Assembly: GCA_947568835.1 (NCBI GenBank)
Contig: OX387612.1
Coordinates: 4,774,001 to 4,838,000 of the forward strand
Direction of reading: 5' to 3'
DNA length: 64,000 bases
Source of the DNA: Protonemura montana
Taxonomy: Eukaryota; Arthropoda; Insecta; Plecoptera; Nemouridae
Shown: piece after piece, positions 13,101 to 23,437 of the stretch
Layout of the letters: each line of letters opens with the position of its first letter
How positions within the stretch are numbered: the first letter of the stretch is position 1
Notes under the pieces: model-generated
What the model saw: the letters and a program-made list of their open reading frames with translations, nothing else
Told to the model about the DNA's origin: nothing
The model's database searches: none
Made by a program: the position numbers and the translations under genes

Positions 13101-13295
13101 AGCTTTCTTTCCAAAATATTTACAAATGATTACCAAATAAATTGTATTCTCCTTATCTATATTTGTTGGTTCTAAAACTGTGTTTTTATCCTAGGCCTTC
13201 TGGAGCAATTGGAGCTGCTACACGATATCGCAGACATACTGGAAAACTTCAAACGAGCCGACAAAACGCCCCCCAGACGCTTAACGACGCATTAA
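4112..13295 (+). CDS. CRACR2A/EFCAB4-like EF-hand and coiled-coil protein, short form (7 exons)
   Basis: Exons: 4112 (or 4130)-4231, 7124-7235, 8989-9320, 10388-10453, 11013-11186, 12326-12470, 13195-13295. All junctions are GT-AG and phases agree. The product is 343 residues from the ATG at 4130, or 349 from the in-frame ATG at 4112; an in-frame stop lies just upstream at 4097. Residues 17-67 (DVEGKGFIVKRDMQ, then LEDVFDSLD...GYLTVEQF) match the two EF-hands of human CRACR2A closely. FQILIDQL and VRRLFDEM also have CRACR2A counterparts. Residues about 180-320 are charged coiled coil. CRACR2 proteins regulate STIM-Orai store-operated calcium entry. There is no C-terminal Rab GTPase domain, so this resembles the short isoform or CRACR2B. 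EF-hand 1 (residues 21-32) keeps its acidic ligands. EF-hand 2 (55-66) has Gly at loop position 3 and Gln at position 12, so it may bind calcium poorly. The last donor, gtattg, is weak. Confidence 0.85.
4113..4120. promoter_or_regulatory. CRE-like palindrome tgacgtca at the CRACR2-like start
   Basis: A perfect tgacgtca palindrome overlaps the upstream ATG of the EF-hand gene. It could be a CREB/ATF site near a core promoter or a coding coincidence. No TATA box is visible upstream. Confidence 0.25.
4434..4790 (+). mobile_element. 5S-derived SINE, copy 2 (intron 1 of the EF-hand gene)
   Basis: 5S-like head (ggcgtgttggaaacatcgg ... ggatgggtgacc) with a partial second 'gttaagcaacactgtgctg' segment, then the common body and the tail gtgccggcaccgggctacc. 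The internal duplication is incomplete. Confidence 0.85.
5036..5460 (+). mobile_element. 5S-derived SINE, copy 3
   Basis: Truncated head, but with two successive 'catacacatgaccagttctg ... gagagaggttggaggg' units about 91 bp apart. The full body follows (ccgtccttcggaagggacg, gtgccggcaccgggtttccc), ending gtgcgtcgcaaaacaccac. Confidence 0.85.
5893..6212 (+). repeat. tRNA-bearing foldback element, copy 2
   Basis: Shares gttattcgagtttgacagg, the agtgactgtgagtattcac core and the tRNA-like part (agctctattggttagagc ... gattcgagtccctgg). The left arm is a diverged inverted copy (aattgcaaatgcttgcaatg). Confidence 0.75.
6255..7000. repeat. Foldback element with an 82-bp triplication (family G)
   Basis: 6255-6390 and 6400-6515 are inverted arms (tttccttggaaacagccaat versus attggctgttgccaaggaaa). 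From about 6690 a related half-element follows. In it an 82-bp unit (attaacagactgttaag ... gtagactcatgtcgatg) occurs three times, with the shared motif at 6773, 6855 and 6937. Confidence 0.7.
7733..7922 (+). mobile_element. 5S-derived SINE tail fragment
   Basis: Only the 3' part is present: ccgtccttcggaagggacg, gtgccggcaccggatttccc, then gtgcgtcgttaaacatcac and an aatcaatcaatc end. It shows the intact 3' terminus of the family, an (ATCA)n tail, as expected for a 5'-truncated retroposed copy. Confidence 0.8.
7993..8825 (+). mobile_element. Family M element split by a TA-flanked insertion
   Basis: Left part (about 7993-8154) carries ctgctgagcaaacacgtggt and ggtgccacccgatggcg. The right part (from about 8706) carries aaccagtctcaaatgcgag and gacagtgactccgtctag. 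The two halves are contiguous in the copy at 12600-12955, so the sequence at 8157-8703 is an insertion. Confidence 0.75.
8157..8703 (+). mobile_element. 547-bp TA-flanked non-autonomous element, copy A
   Basis: Bounded by TA at 8155-8156 and 8704-8705. Ends are CAGTTGTG and CCTAGTG. An inverted copy of 548 bp lies at 22241-22788, also between TA dinucleotides. The undisturbed family M copy at 12600-12955 reads gagcgtaaacc here, which shows the empty TA site. TA duplication is characteristic of Tc1/mariner-type insertion. Small open frames inside are frameshifted between the copies, and no transposase was recognised. Confidence 0.8.
9370..9440 (+). mobile_element. Family F MITE fragment
   Basis: Matches the left arm of family F (tttttagactcatg ... 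actagttttgacaaacacta ... gaactgggttttg). It is cut where it meets the tRNA-foldback copy. Confidence 0.6.
9435..9990 (-). repeat. tRNA-bearing foldback element, copy 3, interrupted
   Basis: The 'ggatctccaaggagtagaac' part (about 9468-9487) continues after an insertion at 9900 with gtagaaccaaaaggctgtga, actcacagtcaatctgattc and cacgtcacaacctgtcaa. Both halves are reverse-complement matches to the other copies. Confidence 0.75.
9488..9899. mobile_element. 412-bp long-inverted-repeat MITE (family M type) with a 7-bp target duplication
   Basis: Starts cgttgagtgtaggttctagg; the right end is its reverse complement (cctagaacctgcactcaacg). The arms are about 165-180 bp, differ by a short deletion, and enclose about 75 bp. 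It is flanked by gtagaac at 9481-9487 and 9900-9906. Intact copies of the host repeat carry this string once, so it is a target-site duplication. A 7-8 bp duplication would suit a hAT-like transposase; that is inference. Confidence 0.8.
10510..10945 (-). mobile_element. 5S-derived SINE, copy 4, with several 5S-like heads
   Basis: Reverse strand. The body (cctccacaaatccatgctgt) is followed by three or four successive 5S-like heads (ggtcacccatccaatacctg ... gttgcttaacttcggtgat ... caacacgccaaaccg), each about 91-92 bp. Here the whole 5S body is repeated and not only its C-box side. Confidence 0.85.
11437..11645 (+). mobile_element. Family M element, partial
   Basis: ttaagctttctgctgagcaa, caacaaatggtaacagtagg, then tgccacccg and gcgtaaacccgtcgcaaatg. 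It is shorter than the copy at 12600-12955. Confidence 0.65.
12105..12296. mobile_element. Palindromic MITE, family F, next to exon 6
   Basis: Left arm ttttagactcatgtttacttg ... gggttttgaatgctaag; right arm cttagcattcaaaaccc ... caaatagg. It ends about 30 bp upstream of the acceptor of exon 6 of the EF-hand gene (exon starts 12326). Confidence 0.75.
12600..12955 (+). mobile_element. Family M element, longest uninterrupted copy
   Basis: Runs from ctctggtgagcaaacgagcc through ggtgccacccgatggtg, gcgtaaaccagtctcaaatg, gacggtgactccatctag and catttggcgg-like cattcggcggccattttcc to taacattagcgctaaggg. It gives the reference order for the other copies. Confidence 0.75.
12955..13140 (+). mobile_element. 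tRNA-derived SINE, second family, copy 1
   Basis: A leader (cgattcttaatcccaccccg) precedes cgaatagctcagtagatc (A-box-like), cggcaattgggaggtcacgg and gggttcatatcccggttc (B-box-like), then a tail with ttttccagtttagctttc. The order matches the copies at 54905-55095 and 57570-57765. Confidence 0.75.
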
Positions 13296-13307
13296 CTCCA
13301 GGCTCGA

Positions 13308-13313
13308 AATAAA
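13308..13313 (+). terminator. Polyadenylation signal AATAAA of the EF-hand gene
   Basis: AATAAA lies 13 bases after the TAA stop at 13293-13295. The very short distance is unusual, but no other signal is closer to the end of the gene. Confidence 0.55.
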
Positions 13314-13663
13314 ATCTGCCAAACTAGATGAAAACAATATGTTCCTAATTTTTATGTTGTAATTTTTTGCTGTATTATTTAAATTGGTCTTAGGTAAATA
13401 TGACGCCATTTGGTCCTTTAAAACAAACCTTTTGTAATTTCTTATATATTTTATTTCGTTAACTAGGTTCCTTTTAAAAAATAGGTCATGCATCATTTTA
13501 CGAGTCAAAATAATGAATACCTACTACATATAGCCATAGACTTTTGAGCAATTCTTACATTTTGTAATTGTAGGTACATTTTTTTTTTTTAAATCGCCAA
13601 TAATCTTAAGTATGACAACAAACACATACACAATTTTTTATTAGGAACACTGCTACCCTCTCA

Positions 13664-14170
13664 AATATTTTTGCCCAAACGGGGACTCAAACCCCGATCT
13701 CCTATCGCTGGTTTTACCCTAATTAATTGAGCTTCTTGGACACATGATTGGTCATCAATTTCAGAGAGTTTATTGGTGTTCCTAATAATAAAATACCCCG
13801 CGCATTGTAAGCGTTTGCAGTTTAAATCAGATTTCGCAGAATTAAAACGCATACAACGTCAACATTGGAGTTACTCGAGTTTGACAGGTTGTGACGTGAT
13901 ATAGCGTCACTAGAATCAGAGTGACTGTGAGGATTCACAGCCTCACGGTTCTACTCCTTAGAGATCCGTCATTCTCATCAAATACACTAAAATCCACTTT
14001 AAAATCATGCGTTCAAGTAGCTCAATTGGTTAGAGCAACACCCGCGATAGATGGAGATCGGTGGTCGAGTCCCCGTTTGGGCATCAACTTTTAAAAGGAC
14101 GTAGTAGTGTTTCTAATAATAAAATACCTTACGTCTTGCAAGCGTTTGCAATTTAAATCAGATTTCAAAT
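13664..14170 (+). repeat. tRNA-bearing foldback element, copy 4
   Basis: The inverted left arm (13674-13850: gcccaaacggggactcaaac ... cattgtaagcgtttgcag) is followed by the core (ttactcgagtttgacagg) and a right tRNA-like part (14008-14085) with tail ttctaataataaaatacc and cttgcaagcgtttgcaattt. Confidence 0.8.
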
Positions 14171-15005
14171 AAATACCAACACATTTCTTCTTCAACTAAA
14201 GACTATTATTAAATTAACAGTAAATTGAAATGGTAGTGCAATATTTATCACAAGGTCAAAAAGACCAGCGTTTAAAAGGGCATGTGAAGTTGTCTATAAA
14301 TTATAGCAAAAATGGCAAATGGCAAAACACGGATCAAGAGAGCTTTGCTGTGTTATCCTCTCCCATTGAAGGTATTGTTGTTATGGGAAACATTGCCAAT
14401 CAACATGGTTCTTGTGATTATTAAACGGTCTAACAGCTGCTAAGGTAGAGAAAAATACACTATTATTTTACACTTGTTTTAGCAGACATAATAAAACAAT
14501 TTGCAATTACGATTTGGGCTAAATTCGCAGAACGCCACCAAAATAATTGAATAGCCATTTTTTTTTCCTTCAGAAATGCTACGTTATAATAACAATTATG
14601 TTAATTAAATTCGCAATGAAAATTAACGTTGTTGCTCGTAATTATAAACATAACGCGGCAGCCATGGAATAATGATTAGTATTATTTTAATTTAAATACC
14701 TGGAAGGTCTTGTTCCTTTAGATTAAATCGATACTTGTCGAGATGTTAAAGTAAGAAAGGGAAATGTTAAGTGCTGTGCTGAAGCTGGTTTCAACCATTA
14801 ACAACAAAAAAATACGATTTTGTTTAATGTCAGATTTAAAGATTAAATTTACGAAAGTCATTTCCTTTTGAGTCATTTTGATCTGTATATTAATTAGTTC
14901 TTTGAACGTATTATGTTTTTGGAAGGATTTTTTTTTAGCATTTTAAGTACAAGACCAATAAATGGATCCAATCACAGTTGATGAACAGATGTAATCAATG
15001 TTTTA

Positions 15006-16460
15006 TTAAGGAGCTCACTCAGGTCTATTGGAGTGGAGCTTACTCAGGTCTATTGGAGTGGGAGCTTACTCATGTGTATTGGAGTGGGAGCTTACTCAGG
15101 TCTATTGGAGTGGGAGCTTACTCAGGTCTATTGGAGTGGGAGCTTACTCAGGTCTATTGGAGTGGGAGCTTACTCAGGTATATTGGAGTGGGAACTTACT
15201 CAGGTTTATTGGAGTGGGAGCTTACTCAGGTCTATTGGAGTGGGAGCTTACTCAGGTCTATTGGAGTGGAAGCTTACTCAGGTCTATTGGAGTGGGAGCT
15301 TACTCAGGTCTATTGGAGTGGGAGCTTACTCAGGTCTATTGGATTGGGAGCTTACTCAGGTCTATTGGAGTGGGAGCTTACTCAGGTCTATTGGAGTGGG
15401 AGCTTACTCAAGTCTATCAGAGTCGGAGCTTACTCAGGTCTATTGGAGTGGTAGCTTACTCAGGTCTATTGGAGTGGGAGCTTACTTAGGTCTATTGGAG
15501 TGGGAGCTTACTCAGGTCTATTGGAGTGGGAGCTTACTCAGGTCTATTGGAGTGGGAGCTTACTCAGGTCTATTGGAGTGGGAGCTTACTCAGGTCTATT
15601 GGAGTGGGAGCTTACTCAGGTATATTGGAGTGAGAGCTTACTCAGGTCTATTGGAGTGGGAGCTTACTTAGGTCTATTGGAGTGGGAGCTTACTTAGGTC
15701 TATTGGAGTGGGAGCTTACTCAGGTATATTGGAGTGGGAGCTTACTCAGGTCTATTGGAGTGGGAGCTTACTTAGGTCTATTGGAGTGGGAGCTTACTCA
15801 GGTCTATTGGAGTGGGGACTTACTCAGGTCTATTGGAGTGGGAGCTTACTCAGGTCTATTGGAGTGGGAGCTTACTCAGGTCTATTGGAGTGGGAGCTTA
15901 CTCAGGTCTATTGGAGTGGGAGCTTACTCAGGTCTATTGGAGTGGGAGCTTACTCAGGTCTATTGGAGTGGGAGCTTACTAACGTCTATTGGAGTGGGAG
16001 CTTACTCAGGTCTATTGGAGTGGGAGCTTACTCAGGTCTATTGGAGTGGGAGCTTACTCAGGTCTATTGGAGTGGGAGCTTACTCAGGTCTATTGGAGTG
16101 GGAGATTTCTCAGGTCTATTGGAGTGGGAGCTTACTCAGGTCTATTGGAGTGGGAGCTTACTCAGGTCTATTGGAGTGGGAGCTTACTCAGGTCTATTGG
16201 AGTGGGAGCTTACTCAGGTCTATTGGAGTGGGAGCTTACTCAGGTCTATTGGAGTGGGAGCTTACTCAGGTCTATTGGAGTGGGAGCTTACTCAGGTCTA
16301 TTGGAGTGGGAGCATACTCAGGTCTATTGGAGTGGGAGCTTACTCAGGTCTATTGGAGTGGGAGCTTACTCAGGTCTATTGGAGTGGGAGCTTACTCAGG
16401 TCTATTGGAGTGGGTGCTTACTCAGGTCTATTGGAGTGGGAGCTTACTCAGGTCTATATC
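15006..16460 (+). repeat. 26-bp minisatellite, about 55 copies
   Basis: The unit is gggagcttactcaggtct plus attggagt, repeated with few substitutions. 26 is not a multiple of three, so each forward frame cycles through the same peptides with no stops; the long open frames here are an artefact. No transcript signals, introns or initiator context support a gene. It sits between the EF-hand gene and the 118-bp satellite. Confidence 0.95.
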
Positions 16461-17721
16461 TAGGTTTTAAGGATACAACTAATCGGCCAAACCATCTCAT
16501 CACACTATTGGCAATCAGATTGACGCTTTTCAAAATCAAAAATGTTTTTTCTTTGTTTTGTAGTTACACGCGTTGTAAAAGAGCCTGTTCTTGGCGTTTT
16601 TCCGGTGTTTAAAAAAGGCACCGTTTTTGTAGCAGCTGTGGATCTCAAATTTCTTCAATCTGTTAACACTAACAAACTACAGATTAAAAAAAAATCGAGT
16701 CAACCATTTTGAAAAGCCTGCCTCATTAGTTGGATCCAGATTTTACTTGTATACATATTTTTTAGGATTGAGCCTTTACCAACCCCAGTTAAGAAAAAAA
16801 AAATATTTTTTTTCCCAAGGATCCACCAGAAAAAGAAGATGTAGGCTGTGACATTGCATTTCGAATAAAACGTTTTCTCCTGTTTTAGGTTATGTTAATT
16901 GTTGCACTTGGCAGCGAGACTGAAACATTTTGAGATTTTACACTCTCATAGCTTCACAAGTGAGCTTCAAACAAGCAACGACGCACTACAGTTCCAGCGT
17001 AGACAGGATCTCAATTAAGCACAACAATAAATGTGATTCAAATATAATTACAGAGCAGACGCAAAAAAAAAACCTTGCATCGGATTTAACCTCAACTTGG
17101 TTCTCCTCGTCTCCTTCTCCATATGGACACACAAAGCATCGTTTAGTTTACTTCAAAACACTGATGATGATAATGATATTAAGATAAATAATGTTTATAT
17201 TTGACAAATACGAATGACCTTGCTAAACTAACGTTCTTATCAAACTAGGAAATATAAATGCGTTTCCTTAAACATTTACTAATTGCGTGTTATTTGCATA
17301 ATTCTTGAAATTTGACAGACTTTTGTTAGCCTTGAATTCTTTGGGATATCGTCCAGTTGAAAGATTAGTTTCTATTTACCAAAAGAAGACTCGTCTGATA
17401 TTATTAACATCGATTTGATATTTGAGGATATTTTAGATGATGTGCCCACTTTTTAGAATGCGAGTTCCATTTCTTCAACACCAACATTTAAAGTTACAAA
17501 AGCTCTCAAGACCTTTTTCTTAATCCTAACTTCTTGCCCAGCATTCTGTGGTGATCACCAAAAAAAAATCAAAAAATGTATCTTTATTTTATGCTGTTAA
17601 TGTGGAGCTAAAATTGCAATGAAACTTTGATAAAATTGTACGAATTGTAAACATACAACAAATTTCAGAAAACAAGTCATAGATTTTGTGTTTTTTTTTT
17701 TAGTTTTCAAGTTTTAATTAG

Positions 17722-19735
17722 GAAGGTCTTTGTTCGATTCGCGTCCATCTTGTCAGGTGTCAACATTTCAACCCGTCTCGACTCTACCATCTAAGCTGTG
17801 TTGCCAACTCACGTACCTACCGCCACCCCTTCCCATCAGGAGGGTCTTTGTTCGATTCATGTCCATCTTGTCAGGTGTCAACATTTCAACCCGTCTCGAC
17901 TCGACCGTCTAAGCTGTGTTGCCAACTCACGTACCTACCCCCACCCCTTACCATCAGGAGGGTCTTTGTTCGATTCATGTCCATCTTGTCAGGTGTCAAC
18001 ATTTCAACCCGTCTCGACTCGACCATCTAAGCTGTGTTGCCAACTCACATACCTACCCCCACACCTTCCCATCAGGAGGGTCTTTGTTCGATTCATGTCC
18101 ATCTTGTCAGGTGTCAACATTTCAACCCGTCTCGACTCGACCATCTAAGCTGTGTTGCCAACTCACGTTCCTACCCCCACCCCTTCCCATCAGGAGGGTC
18201 TTTGTTCGATTCATGTCCATCTTGTCAGGTGTCAACATTTCAACCCGTCTCGACTCGACCATCTAAGCTGTGTTGCCAACTCACGTTCCTATCCCCACCC
18301 CTTCCCATCAGGAGGGTCTTTGTTCGATTCATGTCCATCTTGTCAGGTGTCAACATTTCAACCCGTCTCGACTCGACCATCTAAGCTGTGTTGCCAACTC
18401 ACGTACCTATCCCCACCCCTTCCCATCAGGAGGGTCTTTGTTCGATTCATGTCCATCTTGTCAGGTGTCAACATTTCAACCCGTCTCGACTCGACCGTCT
18501 AAGCTGTGTTGCCAACTCACGTACCTACCGCCACCCCTTCCCATCAGGAGGGTCTTTGTTCGATTCATGTCCATCTTGTCAGGTGTCAACATTTTAACCC
18601 GTCTCGACTCGACCATCTAAGCTGTGTTGCCAACTCACGTACCTACCGCCACCCCTTCCCATCAGGAGGGTCTTTGTTCGATTCATGTCCATCTTGTCAG
18701 GTGTCAACATTTCAACCCGTCTCGACTCGACCATCTAAGCTGTGTTGCCAACTCACATATCTACCCCCACCCCTTCCCATCAGGAGGGTCTTTGTTCGAT
18801 TCATGTCCATCTTGTCAGGTGTCAACATTTCAACCCGTCTCGACTCGACCGTCTAAGCTGTGTTGCCAACTCACGTACCTACCCCCACCCCTTACCATCA
18901 GGAGGGTCTTTGTTCGATTCATGTCCATCTTGTCAGGTGTCAACATTTCAACCCGTCTCGACTCGACCATCTAAGCTGTGTTGCCAACTCACATACCTAC
19001 CCCCACACCTTCCCATCAGGAGGGTCTTTGTTCGATTCATGTCCATCTTGTCAGGTGTCAACATTTCAACCCGTCTCGACTCGACCATCTAAGCTGTGTT
19101 GCCAACTCACGTTCCTACCCCCACCCCTTCCCATCAGGAGGGTCTTTGTTCGATTCATGTCCATCTTGTCAGGTGTCAACATTTCAACCCGTCTCGACTC
19201 GACCATCTAAGCTGTGTTGCCAACTCACGTTCCTATCCCCACCCCTTCCCATCAGGAGGGTCTTTGTTCGATTCATGTCCATCTTGTCAGGTGTCAACAT
19301 TTCAACCCGTCTCGACTCGACCATCTAAGCTGTGTTGCCAACTCACGTACCTATCCCCACCCCTTCCCATCAGGAGGGTCTGTGTTCGATTCATGTCCAT
19401 CTTGTCAGGTGTCAACATTTCAACCCGTCTCGACTCGACCATCTAAGCTGTGTTGCCAACTCACATACCTATCCCCACCCCTTCCCATCAGGAGGGTCTT
19501 TGTTCGATTCATGTCCATCTTGTCAGGTGTCAACATTTCAACCCGTCTCGACTCGACCATCTAAGCTGTGTTGCCAACTCACGTACCTACCACCACCCCT
19601 TTCCATCAGGAGGGTCTTTGTTCGATTCATGTCCATCTTGTCAGGTGTCAACATTTCAACCCGTCTCGACTCGACCATCTAAGCTGTGTTGCCAACCCAC
19701 ATACCTATCCCCATACTCTTTCCAATCAGGTAAAC
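17722..19735 (+). repeat. 118-bp satellite array, about 17 copies, with higher-order structure
   Basis: The unit contains gggtctttgttcgattcatg, caacatttcaacccgtctcg and gctgtgttgccaactcacg. Variants recur at exactly 944 bp (8 units): ccttaccatcagg at 17947 and 18891, ccacaccttcccatc at 18061 and 19005. A block of about five or more units was therefore duplicated as a whole. Repeating 116-residue frames are shadows of the period (3 x 118 = 354). Confidence 0.95.
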
Positions 19736-19739
19736 TCCG

Positions 19740-20710
19740 GAAATAAAATTGCAATACTTTTGACAAAGCAGCGTTTTAATTCTGACAGCTAACATGTTTC
19801 AGAGGTAAATATTGACTAATATAAAGGCATTCTAACAAATTGCCCAGTGTTATTACCACATGCACCTGAACTTTTGGAACCTTATGGTGGTCTACGTTAG
19901 TCTATGGTATGCTAACACATATTTGAGAATTGAATAAGTATTGACATTGAGACTAAAACGATTACAAAACGCAAAAACTTTACACAAAATCCGCCTTGAA
20001 AAAAAAAACCACACGAAAAATAAAACTGAAACAAAACTCGTTACACATCTATTCAAATTAGTAGAACAAAGTCAACAAAACAACTGCATCTTTTGTAAAT
20101 TTCGATTCATCTGTCAGTCAGAACGCAAGAGTAATAATTCATCTTCACCGCAGAGGTCTGCAGACAGAGAAACACAATGGCGTACGATTCAAGCAACGTC
20201 TTATTTCTCTCCGAAACGGTCACACTTGGGTGCTGACCACTCTTATCTCGTGAGGATTCGCAATTACTTCCGAAATGCATTAAGACCATATCAAATTCGA
20301 AACATCACAAGGCCTTTGCTCTAAGCCACCTGAATCTGAAACAATAATAGCAGTGCTAATAATAAGTATTAGACGTCGCGTCTTACGTTGATATTAGTAT
20401 TCTGGCTCGGTGCTATGGAGTTAGTCTAGCGCAAAGTCTAGCGTCCACGAAATCCAATAGATTTTTTCTTCTGAAGGCTGTTTGCAAAAAATGAAAGATT
20501 TCTTAAACATCTCGAGGTTTTTGTGGGAAAGTTTCTTAATTTCGCGATTTTTTTTCGTGGAATTTTAATCACGAATGAATGATTACATGTAATTAGTTTT
20601 GATTTTGACATTCATCCCTTGTGTGAGATCTGTTTCAAATTAAAATTTTGACTGATGTATTTTTAAATTTCGTAAAGAGCACCAGACCTTTACAGCATCA
20701 AAACCTTTAA
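19740..20710. other. No recognised feature
   Basis: AT-rich unique-looking sequence between the satellite and the next SINE. A 127-residue open frame at 19941-20324 is lysine-rich with no recognisable domain or splice context, and I do not call it. Confidence 0.5.
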
Positions 20711-20711
20711 T

Positions 20712-21378
20712 TATTTTGTGGATTCCTCTACAAATCCATGCTGTCAAAAGATTGATAAGCAAGGCGAGTGAAGTTGGTGTACTAACTTTCATCCCTCTAA
20801 CCTCTCTCCCGAACAGAACTGGTCATGTGTATGATGGTCGCCCATCCAATATCTGACCCAGCACAGTGTTGCTTAACTTTCATCCTTCTAGCCTCTCTCC
20901 CAAACAGACCTGGTCATGTGTTTGATGGTCTCTTATCCAATACCTGACCCAGCGCAGTGTTGCTTAACTTTCATCCCTCCAACCTCTCTCCCGAACAGAA
21001 CTGGTCATGTGTATGATGGTCACCCATCCAATACCTGACCCAGCGCAGTGTTGCTTAACTAGCATCCCTCCAACCTCTCTCCCGAACAGAACTGGTCATG
21101 TGTATGATGGTCACCCATCCAATACCTGACCCAGCGCAGTGTTGCTTAACTAGCATCCCTCCAACCTCTCTCCCGAACAGAACTGGTCATGTGTATGATG
21201 GTCACCCATCCAATACCTGACCCAGCGCAGTGTTGCTTAACTAGCATCCCACCAACCTCTCTCCCGAACAGAACTGGTCATGTGTATGATGGTCACCCAT
21301 CCAATACCTGACCCAGCGCAGTGTTGCTTAACTTCGGTGATCTCACGAGAACCGGTGTTACCAACACGCCAAACCGAA
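20712..21378 (-). mobile_element. 5S-derived SINE, copy 5, with a 91-bp head array
   Basis: Reverse strand. After the body (acaaatccatgctgtcaaaag) the unit 'cctctctcccgaacagaact ggtcatgtgtatgatggtca cccatcc ... gttgcttaact' repeats about six times with a 91-bp period (for example cacccatcc at 21021 and 21112). It ends with the full 5S start ggtgatctcacgagaaccgg and caacacgccaaacc. Confidence 0.9.
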
Positions 21379-21399
21379 TGTTATGTTGCACAAATTCCT

Positions 21400-22235
21400 T
21401 TGACAATTACCTATCAAATGTGGATCGATTCACGTGAAGGTGAAATAAACGAACGGAAGCAATTAAATCTGAAACATAATCATTAAATTAATTTAACAGT
21501 GGATTGCATGCTTCGCGAGCTGGTTGTGCGACGTTGTAATGCATGCCATGCACTTGAGTCAAGATCAGATCAATGGAATCCAGTTTACTCTGTGCTGGAC
21601 GTTACCTCGTATCCTGGTAATAAAAATTATTAGTATATTAAAATTATTATTATTATTATTAGTTATTATTTAGTTATTATTTAGTTATTATTTTATTATT
21701 TGTTTGTTTTATTAATATTTGTATTTTAGTTAAATTTTATTGGTAGGTACTTATTAGTGGAAACATTCTGGATTTACGGGTTGAAATATTTGGTCAGTAA
21801 AACCTAATTCTGAAATAAAGTCTACTAACTCGCATGTTAAGTATGTCAGTGTTCAGTTAAATTTTTTAACCATGGAGATGAATTTTTAACTGGTAGTTTT
21901 TTTTTTTGTTTTTTTACTGGAAATTGTAATCTAGCAATATTTCATTTTTTTTCTAAAAGTTTCACCTGTAAAAATAGTCGGTGTACAAAAAAAAAGTCAA
22001 GGAATGATCAATAATTGGTTCCCATAAGAGCTGAGATGACCTGTAAATGACGGTACATTTTTGTAATGTTTTTGCATTGGTTATTAATTTTATTCAAATT
22101 TTTTTTTGATTACAACCTGATTTAGTTCACTTAAAATTATATTATTTACAACCAGTCGAAAAGTTTTTTTTTTGTACAAGGTCGTTACTGAAAATCTGTT
22201 GGGTCTAATTGCAATAAATTCCACCCAAAAAATGT
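21400..22235. other. No gene seen; (ATT)n microsatellite at about 21625-21720
   Basis: Contains an irregular attattattatt run and poly(T) tracts. No splice-linked coding segment was recognised. Confidence 0.5.
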
Positions 22236-22240
22236 TTGTA

Positions 22241-22788
22241 CACTAGGATTAATTTGAGTTTGCCACTTTCTGGGGCGCTTGTACCAACCAAGAAAACATG
22301 ACACCATGATGCTACTGTTAACTATCCGATTTAAAAGCAACAAAATAATGTTTTTCTTTGGTTGAAACATTTAATAACTTCAGGAAAACAAAATATTTAA
22401 TGAAAAACAATAAATGTTTATCAACCAAAGTTAAAATTAATATATTTTGGATTACTTTTAACTTTTATCAGGTGTAGGCAGGAAACCAAGCTCGCAAACT
22501 GCTTTTTGGCAGCCATTGCTAGAATCCGCTAGTGTACGGTAGGTATTTAGCAGAAGTCATTAGGACTTTTAGTTTTGCATTTAAGTTCTTATTTTTCAAT
22601 AGAATTAATTTCACGTAAATAAACTGATACATCCTCAAAGAATTTAAGTGCATGATGCATTGTTTGGTCATAATTTTCTGGTTCATTTTCAAACTCCCCG
22701 GTGAAGACTGGCTTTATTTTGCATTCTAAAGTTGGCAATGTGTACTCAGAGTCCACCAGGCTGTGGCAAGGTAAGGCTAACACAACTG
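22241..22788 (-). mobile_element. 548-bp TA-flanked non-autonomous element, copy B
   Basis: Inverted copy of 8157-8703, bounded by TA at 22239-22240 and 22789-22790. Ends are CACTAGG and CACAACTG. Matching length and ends at two sites about 14 kb apart define the element. Confidence 0.8.
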
Positions 22789-23437
22789 TAGTTTAATTAC
22801 CACAATTTAATGCAGATTAAAAAAAAAAAATTTTTGATCATTTGAGTATATTTTAGACATAATTCAAAACTTGCCTACATATTGGAAAATCACTAAAAAC
22901 CCATTTGATTTTTAAATCGACTTAAAAAGCCTGCTATTAGTAAAATCGGCCCTCAGAGTCAAAGAATTAAATCAATCTGAACTTGATGAACATGTTGACT
23001 GAAGCTAGATGACCACTCTTCACCTAGCATTACTTTCTTCAGACGTGCTATAATCTTACATTTGAAATCGCTTTGGCAGAAAAAAGAAAGAAAATTGCAG
23101 AATTATTGAGCGCACTAACTGTACAAACAAGAACTCGGAATTTAAAATAAAAGTAAAAATCAGAATCGCCCGCATTTATTTTAAAAATACTGTAATTGTA
23201 CACTACTATAACATATAATAGATATAATTTTAAAAAATAATGTGGGTCTGCGGCACAAGAAAATTGGTTGTATTTTTTTTTCTATACAAATTATATGATT
23301 GTGCTAAAACTCGGATGTACTAACTTAAAACATGGTAGCTCAGACTTGAGAGTGAGAGAGCAGCTGTGTTGACTTACATAAGAAAGAGAAGGAGAGAATA
23401 CCCAAATTTAGATACCAAAAAGACTAATAAGAATATA

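Noticed and set aside
14978..16612. Long open frames of 150-260 residues (SGLLEWELTQVYW type)
   Set aside because: They are translations of the 26-bp minisatellite in all three frames, with no splice, promoter or codon evidence.
17730..19792. Series of 116-residue frames
   Set aside because: All are the same 118-bp satellite read through three monomers; stops recur every 354 bp in each frame.
19941..20324. 127-residue open frame
   Set aside because: Lys/Asn-rich in AT-rich DNA, no domain, no conserved start context, no linked exon.
22589..22783. 64-residue frame (LECKIKPVFTGEFENEPENY)
   Set aside because: It lies wholly inside the 548-bp mobile element, and the other copy is frameshifted in the same stretch.
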